Shown in pieces: positions 1 to 11,647 of a DNA stretch of 64,000 nt (its first letter is position 1; the number at the start of each line of letters is the position of its first letter). A model generated the notes under the pieces. The model did not search any database, had not been told where the DNA came from, and was given only the letters and a program-made list of their open reading frames with translations. Location of the stretch: positions 212,167,253-212,231,252 of the forward strand of contig OV884060.1 in the NCBI GenBank assembly GCA_930367215.1. The letters run 5' to 3'. The stretch is from Pollenia angustigena. Taxonomy: Eukaryota; Arthropoda; Insecta; Diptera; Polleniidae. The translations under genes were made by a program, and so were the position numbers.

Positions 1-340
1 TTTTATAAAGCAAAGAAATATAACACGACAACATTTAAAAAGGATAAATTTTTTGCAAAAAAATACTTATTATGATTTGACACAAAAAGTGACAACCTAC
101 ATACATATTTTGTTAGCAAAGGGTGTTCTTAATTATAAAATATAAACATAAATCTCGCTTCTGCCTGTCGCAATCTCTTAAAAAGGCTAAATAAAATACC
201 ACTTTAGGCATCCTTATAAAATATTTTATATTTTTAAATGGCGTAAATCTTCCCCCACAGAATTTTTTAGCTCTAAAGTTGGCCGCCTCTACCTAAAAAT
301 CTCTTGAAAATCCTAAAATCCAGTTACCTATTCGCCATCG
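1..340. other. AT-rich sequence, nothing identified
   Basis: I see no coding signal, RNA gene or clear repeat structure in this stretch. It may be flank of the mariner relic that follows. Confidence 0.4.
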
Positions 341-369
341 TTAGTTTTATAATTTAATTATATTCGACG

Positions 370-780
370 TCGCCAAAACGTTAAATTGCGCGTTTCAGAA
401 TTTTTCCGTACAATAAAGCTAACATCAGTCGTGTTGTGTGGCTCTTAACATCGTATCGTTAAAGCAACATATCGGCCAGTTCCTAATCTTCAATTGCAGG
501 ACAAAAAAGTGCGGTTATCTTACGTTCATAGTGCTATGAACTGTGAAATCGACAAATTCGAATTATCCGCCACACTTTCACTAACAGAAGCGATATTTTC
601 TGCGGTGCGCACATTGCGATGATGCACAGGCCTGACCACATCTGTAACGTTTCTAGTCTCTTCAAATTTATTTATAATATTGCCAATTCCATGTTCAGTA
701 GGTCGTTTATGACGACTTTAATCACTCCTTTATGCTCGAAAAGTGGCCACGTTTGCACCACCACTCTTTTGTAGTAAGAT
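370..780 (-). pseudogene. Relic of a DD41D (rosa-like) mariner transposase
   Basis: Read on the minus strand, about 775-540 gives a helix-turn-helix segment typical of this IS630-Tc1-mariner branch: NVATFRA, RPTEHGIGNIINKFEET, VTDVVRPVHHRNVRTAENIA. Between roughly 490 and 380 it continues with a degraded piece resembling the SHTxxxxxxLLxxKF and RFGDV region around the second catalytic aspartate. The centre of the gene, including the first catalytic aspartate region, is missing. Several stops and frame changes are present. It is a dead, internally deleted copy. Terminal repeats were not resolved. The family call rests on similarity to the copies at 26618-27655 and 39900-40343. I am fairly sure of the family and unsure of the ends. 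Confidence 0.55.
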
Positions 781-1158
781 TTAAATGATTTTAAACGTTC
801 ATATTCGCAAATAGCAAAGCAAATCTTTCACTACATAAGTGACACTGCAAATGACAGATATTTAACAGCTGACAACGGAACCACTTAATGGATAACCCTG
901 TTTACATGAATGCAAAAATTATGGCAGAAAGAAAGAAATTATCTAAACTATAGATTTTAATGGGGTTATATATAATTGAGTTAAGCTTTCATATAAAGGC
1001 GCCTTTAGCCAAACGTTGCTGTTCTCGTAGCGTACCGTACTGTTAGTAAGTTATTACTCTTATAGAACATTTAAGAGCGTGTCATATTACATTCATTCGA
1101 AAACATAAAACAACACACACAGTGATGGGAATTAAAAATTTTCAAATGGTGACCGCTG
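781..1158. other. No gene identified
   Basis: AT-rich sequence without a supported coding or repeat structure. Confidence 0.35.
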
Positions 1159-1650
1159 CACAGTGGGAGATTTTGGAATAAAATGGAAGGAATGCCGGAT
1201 TTTCTAAACGGCTAGTTTGATTGGAATTAAATTTGAGGTAGTAATTAAAGACTTGTAGTCGAACTTAAGTTTTAGTTTTGGTTTCTTAGGATTCCTTATG
1301 CTGGGTACACACAGTGCAATCTCCATGCAATCTGTTTCAATGCAACCTGAAAACATCAAAGCGTTTTGATGTTGATGCAATCTGGAATGAATGAAAATGA
1401 ATTTAATTCACTAGATTGCGTAAATGAGTTGCATAGTGTGTACCCAGCATTAGGATTCCAAATGTGGGTACCTCGGGTATTACAAACAATTAAAAACGAT
1501 CCAGAATTCTTAATTTTAGTCCGATTTTAAAAATTTCAATCAAATTCAAAACTTAAACTCGAAAAGTCCTTATTTGCCACCTGAAATTTTATTCCAATCG
1601 GACTAAGCGTTTAGAAAACCCAGAATTTTTCAAAAATCTCCCACTCTGCG
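1159..1650. mobile_element. Inverted-repeat element (CAGTGGGAGATTTT ends) with a nested MITE
   Basis: The left end (from about 1161, GTGGGAGATTTT) is the reverse complement of the right end (about 1635-1648). The match continues through TTTTCTAAACG and TGATTGGAAT into the interior, giving diverged arms of about 130 bp. A second element (1299-1449) sits inside. No coding capacity was seen. Target duplication was not resolved. Confidence 0.55.
1299..1449. mobile_element. PIF/Harbinger-like MITE, TTA duplication
   Basis: 151-bp element with terminal inverted repeats TGCTGGGTACACAC, flanked on both sides by TTA (1296-1298 and 1450-1452). The 3-bp TWA duplication is the hallmark of PIF/Harbinger elements; the class call is an inference from it. 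Inserted inside the 1159-1650 repeat. Confidence 0.7.
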
Positions 1651-1695
1651 TTATGCAGAAAGAGTACCAAGTGATTTAAATGGTTTAAAAAATTA

Positions 1696-2445
1696 TGTGT
1701 GTGAAGATAAATTCGAATTTAACTAGCAAAGACGCAAACCATATTTTTTAGCATTGCTCATTTTCCAGTTAACAGAGCAATGTTAACATATATATGGTAT
1801 ATATGTGCAACTCCATATTTGTCCAAAATGGCCATTGATCTTCTCCAGAAATTTCAAAAAAATATCACTTTTTTCAAAATTAATTTGCTCAAATTCCAAA
1901 ATTATTTCAGAAACGTGACTTCTGGAATCGTTTCAGGACCCTCTGGACTACCATTCTCCAGAAATTTCAAATAAATATCACTTTTTTCAAAATTAATTTT
2001 CTCAAATTCCAAAATTATTTCAGAAACATGACTTGGAATTATATTAAGGACCCTCTGGACTACCATTCCTATATAGTAGTATATATGTGCAACTCCATAT
2101 TTGTCCAAAATGGTCATTCAAATCATGATTTTGGCCCCTGTTACGGTTTACAACTCAACTCAGTTGAGTTGTAATTTCTTAATTTTTGTATTATGGTTTA
2201 CAACTTTGCTAAATTGCGGAGAACAAAAACATAAGAAAAATTACAACCGATCACAACCAGTTGTCTTTATTACAACTCAACTAAGTTGAGTTGTAAACCG
2301 TAATAGGGGCCTTTATGTCTCCGTAGTATATCACTATGACTGTTAAGTCGTTAACATTGCTCTGTTAACTGCAAAATAAGCAATGTTAAAAAACATGGTT
2401 TGCGTCTTTGCTAGTTAAATTCGAATTTATCTTCACACACATTGA
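1696..2445. repeat. Composite unit with ~90-bp inverted arms
   Basis: The arm at 1696-1784 (GTGTGTGAAGATAAATTCGA... to AGAGCAATGTTAAC) returns in inverted orientation at 2350-2445 with few mismatches. Between the arms are two direct copies of a ~110-bp unit (about 1845-1957 and 1960-2067, starting CTCCAGAAATTTCAAA), two copies of a TATATGTGCAACTCCATATT segment (about 1795 and 2080), and the MITE at 2133-2311. Apparent short reading frames here are repeat shadows. Confidence 0.6.
2133..2311. mobile_element. MITE with GGCCCCTRTTACGGTTTACA ends
   Basis: 179 bp. Terminal inverted repeats of about 40 bp contain the internal palindrome ACAACTCAAC/GTTGAGTTGT. The flanks are TTT on both sides. A degraded relative without ends lies near 8961-9062. 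Confidence 0.65.
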
Positions 2446-2478
2446 AAAATTGTATTTTGTGCATGTATACAAACAATC

Positions 2479-2925
2479 ACCCCTATCGTGAATAATTTTT
2501 CCTTTCCCTTTTTGCATATTTGCGATAATGAAAAGTTTTCTTTGAGGTAATTCAAAGGAGAATAATAAGGTGAAAAAATAATCACGGGAAAAACTTCCCT
2601 TATCATAAAAAGTTTTTTCACTCGTAATTTTTTCACTTTTTTACTACATAAAATTTAGAAAGCGCGAACAACTAACGTTGTAATCAAACTATCACTCCAA
2701 CTAAATATTCTGCTTTATATTTTGTAACTTTCCTGTAAAATATATACATACGTGTATATTTTTAAACAAAAATTTCATTGATTTTTGCCTTTTTTAATCT
2801 TTATTATTTTTTTAAACTGATAACGTGAAAAATGTTTCACGGAAGATTCACAATTGCTTTTTTCCTTCATGGGGAATAAAAATTTCATGGGAATAAAAAT
2901 TCCACTTGTTATTCACGATAGGGGT
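2479..2925. mobile_element. MITE with ACCCCTATCGTGAATAA ends
   Basis: The terminal sequences are exact inverted copies over 17 bp, about 447 bp apart. The element at 36083-36604 shares CACCCCTATCGC ends and belongs to the same family. Non-coding. Confidence 0.6.
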
Positions 2926-3198
2926 CATTATTTATTTAATATTTGATATTTGTATTATACATTTACAATAAACAAATGCGTATTTAAGCACATACACACA
3001 CTTGTATGTACATATCTATATTATTTTTTAAATGTACATACACATAACAAGGGTATGATACCATTTTAAGCCTTTTTATTTAACATTTCGATTGTAAAAG
3101 GGTATGCATTTGTTTATTTTATACATCAAAACATATTATAATTTGTATATGTATATGGAAATGTGTTGTATTGTTAGTTGTTTTGTCGAAAGTTAATA

Positions 3199-3610
3199 TC
3201 CAGCGGTAACTAGAATGAGTAAAGAGGCCTTATTTAGAAGTCACAAGCAGTCAGAAGCCCTTCTCGCCACATTCCAAACTTATTTATTTTTTACACAGGT
3301 TGTCATTGGGCGCAAGGCCTTCCACACTTCCTTTAATTACAACTTCGATCCCTTCCCAAAGAAGGGAGTAAGGAAGGTCACTAAAAATAAAAAGTAAATA
3401 AAACGGAACACCTTCCTTTCTCCCTTCTCAAAGAAGGGAGTAGCGAATGTGTACTGAATATTCTAGAAGGTCTTTTAAAAAGAAGTTTATACCTTCTAGA
3501 AGGCATACTTCTGAAGGCAGGATATCACGCGAAGCGAATCTTGTAGAAAGGAGTACAGAGGCCTTCAAAAAGGCCTGCCACTTGCAGTCCTTTCAATATT
3601 TACCGCTGGG
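3199..3610. mobile_element. MITE with TCCAGCGGTAA-type ends, TA duplication
   Basis: Inverted ends CCAGCGGTAA / TTACCGCTGG are flanked by TA (3197-3198, 3611-3612). The interior holds short inverted GAAGGGAG/CTCCCTTC-type motifs and AGGCC repeats. It is probably a Tc1/mariner-type MITE. The apparent reading frames in it lack protein-like features. Confidence 0.55.
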
Positions 3611-4049
3611 TATTTACTGGAAAAAGTACCAAAAAAGTTGTTAAATTGCTTTGTATATAACGAAAACAAACAGCTAATTTTAACGGTAAAACAACGTTCG
3701 CCTAACTCATCCATAAGGCTTTTAACCCATTTAAATCTCCTAAAATTTTAAGAACCAAGATCAACTTCAGCATAAACAAACAATACTAAATTACGCTTTA
3801 AAAAAAAGTAAAAGAAACCAAAAACATTTTGTTGTAACAGGCATAATTATGTGCACACATATCTGGGGATTCTACTTAATATAAAGGTCAATAAATTGAG
3901 CTGCTTTAAGAGTGAACATTTACAAAATAAGGACGACACCATTCAGATTTTGTAACTGAATTACTCTTGTTTTTCGCGAAATGTTGTTATTACACTGTGC
4001 AATAAAACAAACAGCCTCAAGCGTTGCAATGCGAAATGAAACTAGACAA
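3611..4049. other. No gene identified
   Basis: AT-rich spacer between two MITEs; nothing supported. Confidence 0.35.
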
Positions 4050-4773
4050 CACTGATAGAAAACTGCATCTTCATATTGATGATGCCCTAACATCAGACAT
4101 CAATGACATCAATGTTACTTCAAACGGCATCACTGATGCAAAAAGTAACATCAATCCAATGACTAACGTCTTCGAACGGTTTTGTAATTTTTTACGTGTC
4201 ATCTATTTTATGACTATAGTGACATCAATTCGATGCCACATTTTGTATATTATTAACATTTTTTTTCATGATTACAATGTAGTATAAGAACCAAAAATTC
4301 CTATTTTCTATTTTTTTTGTTAAATTATTTAGTTAAATACAACAAATTTTTTGAGTAGAATGATTACGAAAACCATACAGGGCATGGCGCTGGTGTCTTC
4401 TTATTGAGAGTTCTTCAACAAACGTGAAATAAACATATGTTACGGGTAAGTAAATAATAATATTCCCTCACTTTGACTTAAGTCAATTCAAATGACTTTG
4501 ACTTAATGACAAACTGTCATTAAATTCATGCTAAAGTGTCCGTGCTCCGATGTAACTGCGTCATCGCACTGAGGACATGTTCGTCATTTCTGTGGTGCCG
4601 ATGTGTCATCCCATTGATGACATAATTTCATTTTGACCCTGATTACACTTTGGCCAAGTGATGTTAAGGTTGACATCACCATGATGAAAAGTGTCATGGG
4701 GTCAAAAACGAAGACACTTGTCATAGTACTGATGTCAAAATACATCAGCGTTATGACGCCTTTTCTATCAGTA
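4050..4773. mobile_element. MITE with CACTGATAGAAAA ends, copy 1
   Basis: Near full-length relative of 38809-39523, in the same orientation. Both begin CACTGATAGAAAA, carry the CATCTTCATATTGATGATG segment and end in CATCAGCGTTATGACGCC. The interior is rich in ATGTCA/TGACAT motifs on both strands. The right end has decayed to CAGTA. It encodes nothing recognisable. Confidence 0.65.
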
Positions 4774-4841
4774 TACTGGTTGGGCAAATCTGTCAATGGG
4801 TTTTGAAAAGTTATCTCGGGTTTCCGCAATATTGTTCTGTA

Positions 4842-5521
4842 CCCATGTTCTGTTCCTTAAGTGAGAACTTCTCGCATCATAAATATCTGAAACAAAATAT
4901 TCCATCGTTTCTCGAAAAGTGAGAAGAAAGTGTGCCTGAAGCTAATGTCGAAAACTATCAAAAGATATTACGTCGTTATCAACGACGGCTATACCAAATA
5001 ATGTGAAGTGCGACTTTAATGTTTATCTCATCAACAATAAATTTCAGTTTATCGATAGTATGAAATGGGAATTTATCACATTTAAACGAAGCGTTGTTAA
5101 TAAAGGGTTGTTGTGTGCAAACGAGCTTTGAAAACAGTTGAATATTTTATAAAAACGTTAAAAGCAAAATAATTAAACAATGAAAAAATGTGCTAAGAAC
5201 AAATTATTGTTTATTCTTCACATTTTGCATTTTTTAATTGTAATTTAGTGTTAAAATTTTTTTTCTCGCCCAATTATTTATTCGTGAGTTTATTTGACAG
5301 TTAAAAGCGGAAACTTTCTCACAGAAATTTTACAGACACACTTTTCTGTAAATTGGCGAGCAATTTCCTTACGTCTAGCTGTCCCGTAAGGACTCGCCAA
5401 AAAGTAACAGACACAGTTTAGTGAGAAAAAACAGCTCTTTGTTTCAATTTATGGCATTTTTGTTTCATTACACACATTTAAATCGAAACATTTCTCGACG
5501 CGAGAGTTACAGAACATGGGC
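4842..5521. mobile_element. Inverted-repeat MITE with CCCATGTTCTG ends
   Basis: CCCATGTTCTG at 4842 is matched by CAGAACATGGG ending at about 5521. The subterminal GAGAACTTCTCGC and CGACGCGAGAG segments also pair approximately. About 680 bp and non-coding. Confidence 0.5.
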
Positions 5522-5670
5522 ACTGGCCTAGTTTTATGCAAAATTTAACTGTTAACAATTTTAAGATCTGGTCACACTGATAGGTATACAAACAGTACCT
5601 TTAACGACTTCGGGTGAAGTAAAGTCACAATCTCCCACCTCGTAGAGAAAATAAATTATTTGTAGCCTTA

Positions 5671-5852
5671 AGGCAGAATTAGTCTTTACTTTCTGTTCTG
5701 TTACGAATCAGCTGATTTGTTTTTGTTGTTAAAAAACGTGTGAAATTGATTAGTTTTTCTGTTCTGTTACGGTGCAATCTGTAATATCAAAAACTTGTTA
5801 AGTAATTGTAAGTGACAGCAACAGAAACAGAAAGTAAGGACTAATTCTGCCT
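5671..5852. mobile_element. PIF/Harbinger-like MITE, TTA duplication
   Basis: 182 bp with ~27-bp terminal inverted repeats beginning AGGCAGAATTAGTC. The flanks are TTA on both sides (5668-5670, 5853-5855). The interior has repeated TTCTGTTCTGTTAC motifs. Confidence 0.75.
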
Positions 5853-6412
5853 TTAATCTATTTCAGTGAACACTTGGGCTACACATTAGACCTTTTGGGT
5901 CGCGGTTCTTATAATGTTAGTATACAAATTTAAAAATTTTCAGTAGTGGCATTCAAGTGCGAGTTTGATAATTTTATATTCAGTCATCGGAATGTCATAA
6001 TCAGGGAAACCAAAAATATGCTCTAAAAAACGCGTTTTATGCGCATTAATATGCAGTAAAAACTGGAAAATATGCCCTGACAAATTTTAAAAATATGCCT
6101 AAAAATTAAAAATTGCTCATTTGAAGAAACAATATTCAACAATTTAATAACGAAATTTAAAAAAAAAAACCTAAAAAAGGTTTGCGCCGAATATTATCTA
6201 GATATTAACATCCTTATGGGTTTTTGTCTTAAAGGGATTTTAGGTGCGGTCGCTAAATTGTTAACAAATGGGAGGATGGGAGCTTTGAGCAAATGTGAAC
6301 CGATTAGAAAATAATTTAATTTGAAGTAAAATATTTTTGGCACGAATTTAATTTAAATACCATCAAATAGAAACGGGAATTATTTCCTTCCGAAGGTAAC
6401 TTTATATTATAT

Positions 6413-6877
6413 TCAACATTTTTAATTTTTCGAATTTATTCTATGAGCTAAATTTCAGTTATGTGTTTTATAAAGCTTTTTTGTAATAGTTTTATTCCTT
6501 CAATTTTTCAGAAATGACTACCAGACTATTATATTGTATTTTCTTTTTACATTTTACCTTAGCCTTCCTTTGGAAAGCAATGAGGTATATTGTATAAGAC
6601 ACAAAGAATGCTGACGAAGGCCGTAGCGGGCCAGAAAATGCATTACATTCTGCTGGTGTCTAATAATTGTAAATTTTACTGTACATACAATATACCTCAT
6701 TGCTTTCCAAAGGAAGGCTAAGGTAAAATGTAACAAGAAAATACAATATAATAGTCTGGTAGTGTATAAAGTCATTTCTGAAAAATTGAAGGAATAGAAC
6801 TATTAGAAAAAAGCTTTATAAAATACATAACTGAAATTTAGCTCATAGAATAAATTCAAAAAATTAAAAAATGTTGA
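6413..6877. repeat. Long hairpin-forming inverted repeat
   Basis: Arms at 6413-6594 and 6684-6877 are close inverted copies, about 180-190 bp each, around a ~90-bp loop. The main difference is an 8-bp segment (TTTATACA) present only in the right arm next to AATGAC. A transcript crossing it would fold into a long duplex. A diverged short relative of the ATTCCTTCAAT part occurs in the hairpin at 26216-26338. Confidence 0.75.
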
Positions 6878-7876
6878 TTTTAAATACCATCGTAATTAGA
6901 TAGCTTGCGGACACAAAGAGTCTAATTTGGATGTGAAATTATAGACCGATTCTCACCATTTGCATAGACTTTGCCCATATTTAATCAAATTATCTTAAAA
7001 TTGGAACTTGTACTCTGCTCACAAGCAGGGCTGCCAGATAAATTTGTGAGGAAACCGTAAGTTTCCTGAGAAAAAATAAAAAAATCGTCTCTATCGTTTC
7101 GAAAAATCGTCAAAAAATCGGACAATTAAAACTTTAGTTTTTTTAAACAATAATTGTTTGATTTTTATAAAAAAAAACATTCAAACAAAAACATAATTCT
7201 AAATAGTTGTTACAGTTTTCTATATACAGGTTTTCAAGGTCATTTATTTAATGTAAATAAAAGATTATTTATTTCATTATCAATAAAATCCGACGTTTCG
7301 TTGGTATTCTTTCCAACTTCATAATTACATAATTACTTCATACCCAGCTGGCATTTTCAATCGTGTAAGAGCTACTGGGAGTCTCATGAAGAGCGTCTTT
7401 GATCGTCGATGACCGCATCCTAGAAGATTCCTTACACTGGACAAACTGTAACACGAGTGAGATTTATCCATAGCACAGCGAAAGACGCTTCTTCAATTGT
7501 TGTGGGAATCGTTTAAGACTTGGGTAAAGATAATCTAACGAGACTTTCATGTCAAGAATCATATGAGACTCATGTTGATATTCTCTTACAACTCGTGAAA
7601 TGATCGGCGTATAATTGTTGAAAATATGATTTATACAGGGAGTCGTAAAACGTGATGGTTTTTTCGAAAGATAAACAAAGTGTAACATTGTTGTTTTTGT
7701 ATTCTGAAAATAGTCCAAGATTTTTTTAAGACTTGCATATTACAGCCGTACCTAAAAATAGCGGAACGTTTCCTAGTTTTTGAATAGAGCGGCCTAAACT
7801 CGTTTAAAAGTGAAGTTTGCTGCTATTGTTAATTAATAATGGCAATTAGCAATCTTTCTTGGTCGATCTAGCGTTT

Positions 7877-9407
7877 TTATACCGTTCACCGAAGGTAAGA
7901 GGGTATATATAACTTTGTCATTCCGTTTGTATGTTCCACAATATTGATCCTACACCCTATAAAGTATATATATTCTGGGTCCTTATGAAAAGCGAAGTTC
8001 AAATCCGGTTGTCCGTCTGTCCGTCTGTCTGTTGAAATGCTTATTATAATTTTGCTATTAAAATTCAGCCAGAGACAAAAATGGCTGAGATATGAGCAAA
8101 ACACCACGACTACCTCTAATTTTTTCGAAAAATCCCTTGTGGTTGCTGTATTTTTATTACTTTTTGCTGTATATCTGGGGAACGGCAAAAGCCAAAGTTT
8201 CCAAATTAGGTACACACATTTAGGTTGCCAATACACACCATCCTACAAAATGTGGCGGAATTGGAGAAGTTGGCGTGGTACCTCCCGTACAAAAAAAATT
8301 AAAAATAGTATAAAAACCTAAATTTTAGGGCTGCCATATGTCCTATGGATATGACTTATATATCAAAATATCGGAAAAATCGGTTCAGATACAAAAAAGT
8401 TATGACCAAAATTAATTTTTTTTTTAAATACCCACTTTCGGGAACCATAGATCTCCCCGAGTCCAAGCTTTATAGCTTAAGTAAATAGTGATTTCTTGTT
8501 AAACACGTCGGTATATAAATCTGTCAAATCGGTTAAAAAATGGCTAAGTTATGATCAAAATACTGAAATCCCAAAAATTATTTTTTTTTAAACCGTTCAC
8601 CGAAGGTAAGAGGGTATATATAACTTTGTCATTCCGTTTGTAATTTCTACAATATTGATCCTACACCCTATAAAATATATATATTCTGGGTCCTTATGAA
8701 AAGCGAAGTTCAAATCCGGTTGTCCGTCTCTTCCACCCTATTCCCCCTTTACATATACTAGCATAATGCCCAATATGATTTTCGTTATCATCCTTCTTTA
8801 TTAATTCATCTTTTTAACGAAATAATTTTAACAAATCGAAACTAGGAATTTTTGTGTTTTTTTTGCTACTTAAAAACTCCCCAAAAGGATAAAAGAAAAC
8901 AAACACACATACTTACATGCCACAAACTATTTTGGTGAATATATGTATTTCCATATTTCGGTTCACAACTCAAATAAGTATTATGGTTTACAACTTTGCT
9001 ATTGTGGTGAACAAAAACCACAAAAGTAATTACAACTCAACACAGTGAACATTAAACGGGCCATATTTCATTTAAATGATATTCAAACAACGTTCCTTCT
9101 TGGTTTAGTTGTCTAGGGGGTGTGTTAAGTTAGAAACTGTGAGTTCTCTGGTACGAATCTTGTTTTTTTAAAAAGAAATTTTTTTTTTTAAATTTTTATT
9201 TTTTTTATGTTCTAAAAACGATATAAAAAAAATATTTACCAGTTTTCGCTTTTAAATTTAATTTATAATGAAGTTTAAAGTATTATAAATATGTATGTAT
9301 ACATATGTAAAAACTATTTAGTTTTTGTCTATTTGCTCTGTATTCTGCTCCCACAATAGTGAAGGGTATATAAGATTCGGCACAGCCGAATATAGCACTC
9401 TTACTGG
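7877..9407 (-). mobile_element. Helentron-like repeat, family A, reverse orientation
   Basis: The right end carries the stem-loop TTCGGCACAGCCGAA (7-bp stem, 3-nt loop) followed by TATAGCACTCTTAC. The left end is CCGTTCACCGAAGGTAAGAG. Inside is a GTCCGTCTG-type microsatellite (about 8010-8032). Part of the left end is repeated at 8593-8730, so the copy is compound. The second copy is at 53335-54950 in the opposite orientation. Terminal hairpin plus internal microsatellite suggests a non-autonomous helentron (INE-1/DINE-1-like). The class is an inference. Confidence 0.5.
9095..9170 (+). repeat. tRNA-like pol III box pair, possible SINE head
   Basis: TTGTCTAGGGGG resembles an A box and GGTACGAATC, about 44 bp downstream, resembles a B box (GGTTCGAATC with one change). 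A poly(T) tract follows. No acceptor stem can be built, so this is not a functional tRNA gene. Confidence 0.35.
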
Positions 9408-10184
9408 TTATCTCTATTTTTATTTAGATTTTTTGTGGGTTTTATTAAACAAGAAAGCTATCACTTCAACATATCAGCGTAAAATCTAAGTGAAAGAGCA
9501 TTCCGCTCCTGTTAAGGTAGGGCTGTTAAACATTCCAAAATTAAAAAACGAAATGGTCAGAAAATGCAAACATTTTATTCAGACTTTGGAGACTGAAAAA
9601 TATAGTCACTTTTTTTAAAATCAGCAAATCGGCACTTTGCTAATTTCGGAACACAAAATCGTCAAAATGACGATAAATCGTCAAATCTGGCAGCCCTGCT
9701 CACAAGGCTAACATGGACAGACAACCAGCCAGGCGGATGGATGGACTTCGTTACATCACTTTAAAAAGATTGGTCTAGATACAAATCGCATAACATTTAT
9801 CCTTAATGACAACCTGCTCTGTCTTACAATTTAAGAGTAAAAATTAAATGTAGATGTCGAAATTGAAGTAACAGATTTTCAAAAAAAAAATTTATTTGCT
9901 GCGAAAGCTACTGTAGGCATATAAAAAAATTAAATATGTATCAAAATATGCATTAAAAAGGCAAAATATGCGTTATAAACCTTAAAAATGCTGCAAAAAG
10001 GCTATTTTAACTAAAATATGCCAAACAAATGCTGCAAACGGTAAAATATGCAAAAATGTGCACTAACAAATCGATGCCAAAATTCATAAAAAGCTCTAAA
10101 ACGGATAAATATATTGTTTCTGCATTCATTGGTCGCACAAGGAAAAACATGCAATTGCATATTTCTGGTTTCCCTGGCCATAAT

Positions 10185-11647
10185 AATGTTAAATACATTT
10201 AGTAGTGTGTCAGTTTTTTTCTTATTTATTGTTATGGAAGAGAATGGGAGGTTTTTTCAGGGTTAAAAAAACTGCAGTCAAAGCAAAAAACGAAAATGTG
10301 TGTACTACTTTTCGCTTTTTGAGTTGGTTTGACATCGACTGTTTACATTTAATGAATCAGAAGTAAAAGCAACAGTTTTTTTTTTTGTCAATGACATATG
10401 AAGAAATGGCAGTTTTTCTATTTTGATTTAAACTCTGGATTTTTTCAATCAAATTTAAAATATCGTCTGGCGCTAAATTCCAAATTGGATATTCGTATTT
10501 GTATTAGGCGAATATTGGCGCAGATATTTGTATTCGCATGAATTTTAAAAATTGATATTCGGAACTTCACTAGTACAGACCACTCCATACTTAAGAATGG
10601 CGACGCGTCGCGACGGAGCATGGAAAATAATAAAAAAACAGTCTAAATAATTTTTTCTACAAAATAATTTTACACTTTTTTTTGTAATGAGGCTCAAAAA
10701 AATTTATATTTACTATCGACATTTTACTGGTTAATTAAGCTAATTGATATGTTAGGTTAAGTGAACGAAGTCTTCGTTCGAAATCGATGAATTTGTTACA
10801 TTTAATAAATAATAAAAAAAAAGTTCTGTTTACTCCGAATGTAATAACGATTCTTATTGATTTCACTAAAATAAATGTTTTTAAATAGACTTCGATACAC
10901 TGTTTTATTGGCAACATTTATTTAAATTGTCTTGTAAGAAATGTGATTTAAAAAATTTGTGTGATTAAGACCAGTTTAAAAACAAAGTCAATACTCAATA
11001 TTTCAAATTGTTATAAAACATATTACAATAGTCCTTAAAATTCCTCTTATCTTTAGTACCGGTCTACAGCTGAATGCTGATTGAAAGAAATTTAATTCAA
11101 TTTGTAAACCTTAACCTTGTATTTATTATTTTTTATTTTTCTTTTTGAGATTCCAAGAAAATAAAAAACGTAATTAAAAACCGCACAAAAAATATTGAAA
11201 AACAACAAAATGTAAACAGTGTAGCTTTATATTCATTCCTACTGATTGATACAATTGGAATATATAAAAAAAATAATTAAGATTCAAGTGTTAATCTTTT
11301 CGGTATAGAATACATTCTAACTACATTTATATGAATAACTAAAGGGTGCAGGGCTAAGATGTGTTATTTTCGGATTCTCTTACATGTAAAAAAAGTTTGT
11401 CATTTTTTAATTTAATTTTTAAGAAACGCTACACAGAGCAAAAACCTGCTTCTAAAGCTGTCAATGGATAGTATTAAAATGACAGCGGTTTGTAGTCAAT
11501 ATTTACGAAAACACCCGTTTTCAAATTTATTGAAACACGTCGTACAATCGAGAATGCAGATGTTAATAATATCTTATTTTACTTAATCAAGAACGGTATT
11601 TTGTCAAATTGCGAGTGTAAAAATTAAAAACGTTGTGAGATCAATTA
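10185..11647. other. No gene identified
   Basis: AT-rich sequence. Around 10750-10790 there is one arm (GAACGAAGTCTTCGTTCG) related to the small element at 24641-24775. Nothing else was supported. Confidence 0.4.

Larger units (their letters stand above)
7026..9698. mobile_element. hAT-type element with perfect 8-bp duplication
   Basis: Ends CAGGGCTGCCAGAT / ATCTGGCAGCCCTG, flanked by CTCACAAG at 7018-7025 and again at 9699-9706. This is the 8-bp duplication of hAT elements. The element lies inside 6002-10176, within a fragment of the helentron-like family B. No intact transposase was found. The interior contains the helentron-like repeat 7877-9407. Confidence 0.8.
6002..10176. mobile_element. 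hAT-type element, CAGGGAAACC ends, hosting nested insertions
   Basis: The ends are CAGGGAAACC (6002) and GGTTTCCCTG (to 10176). The flanks GTCATAAT (5994-6001) and GCCATAAT (10177-10184) match at 7 of 8 positions, as expected for an aged 8-bp hAT duplication. Subterminal regions are rich in ATATGC/GCATAT motifs. No transposase remains. The interior holds the hairpin 6413-6877 and the hAT element 7026-9698. The element at 46757-48843 shares subterminal sequence and retains transposase fragments. Confidence 0.7.
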
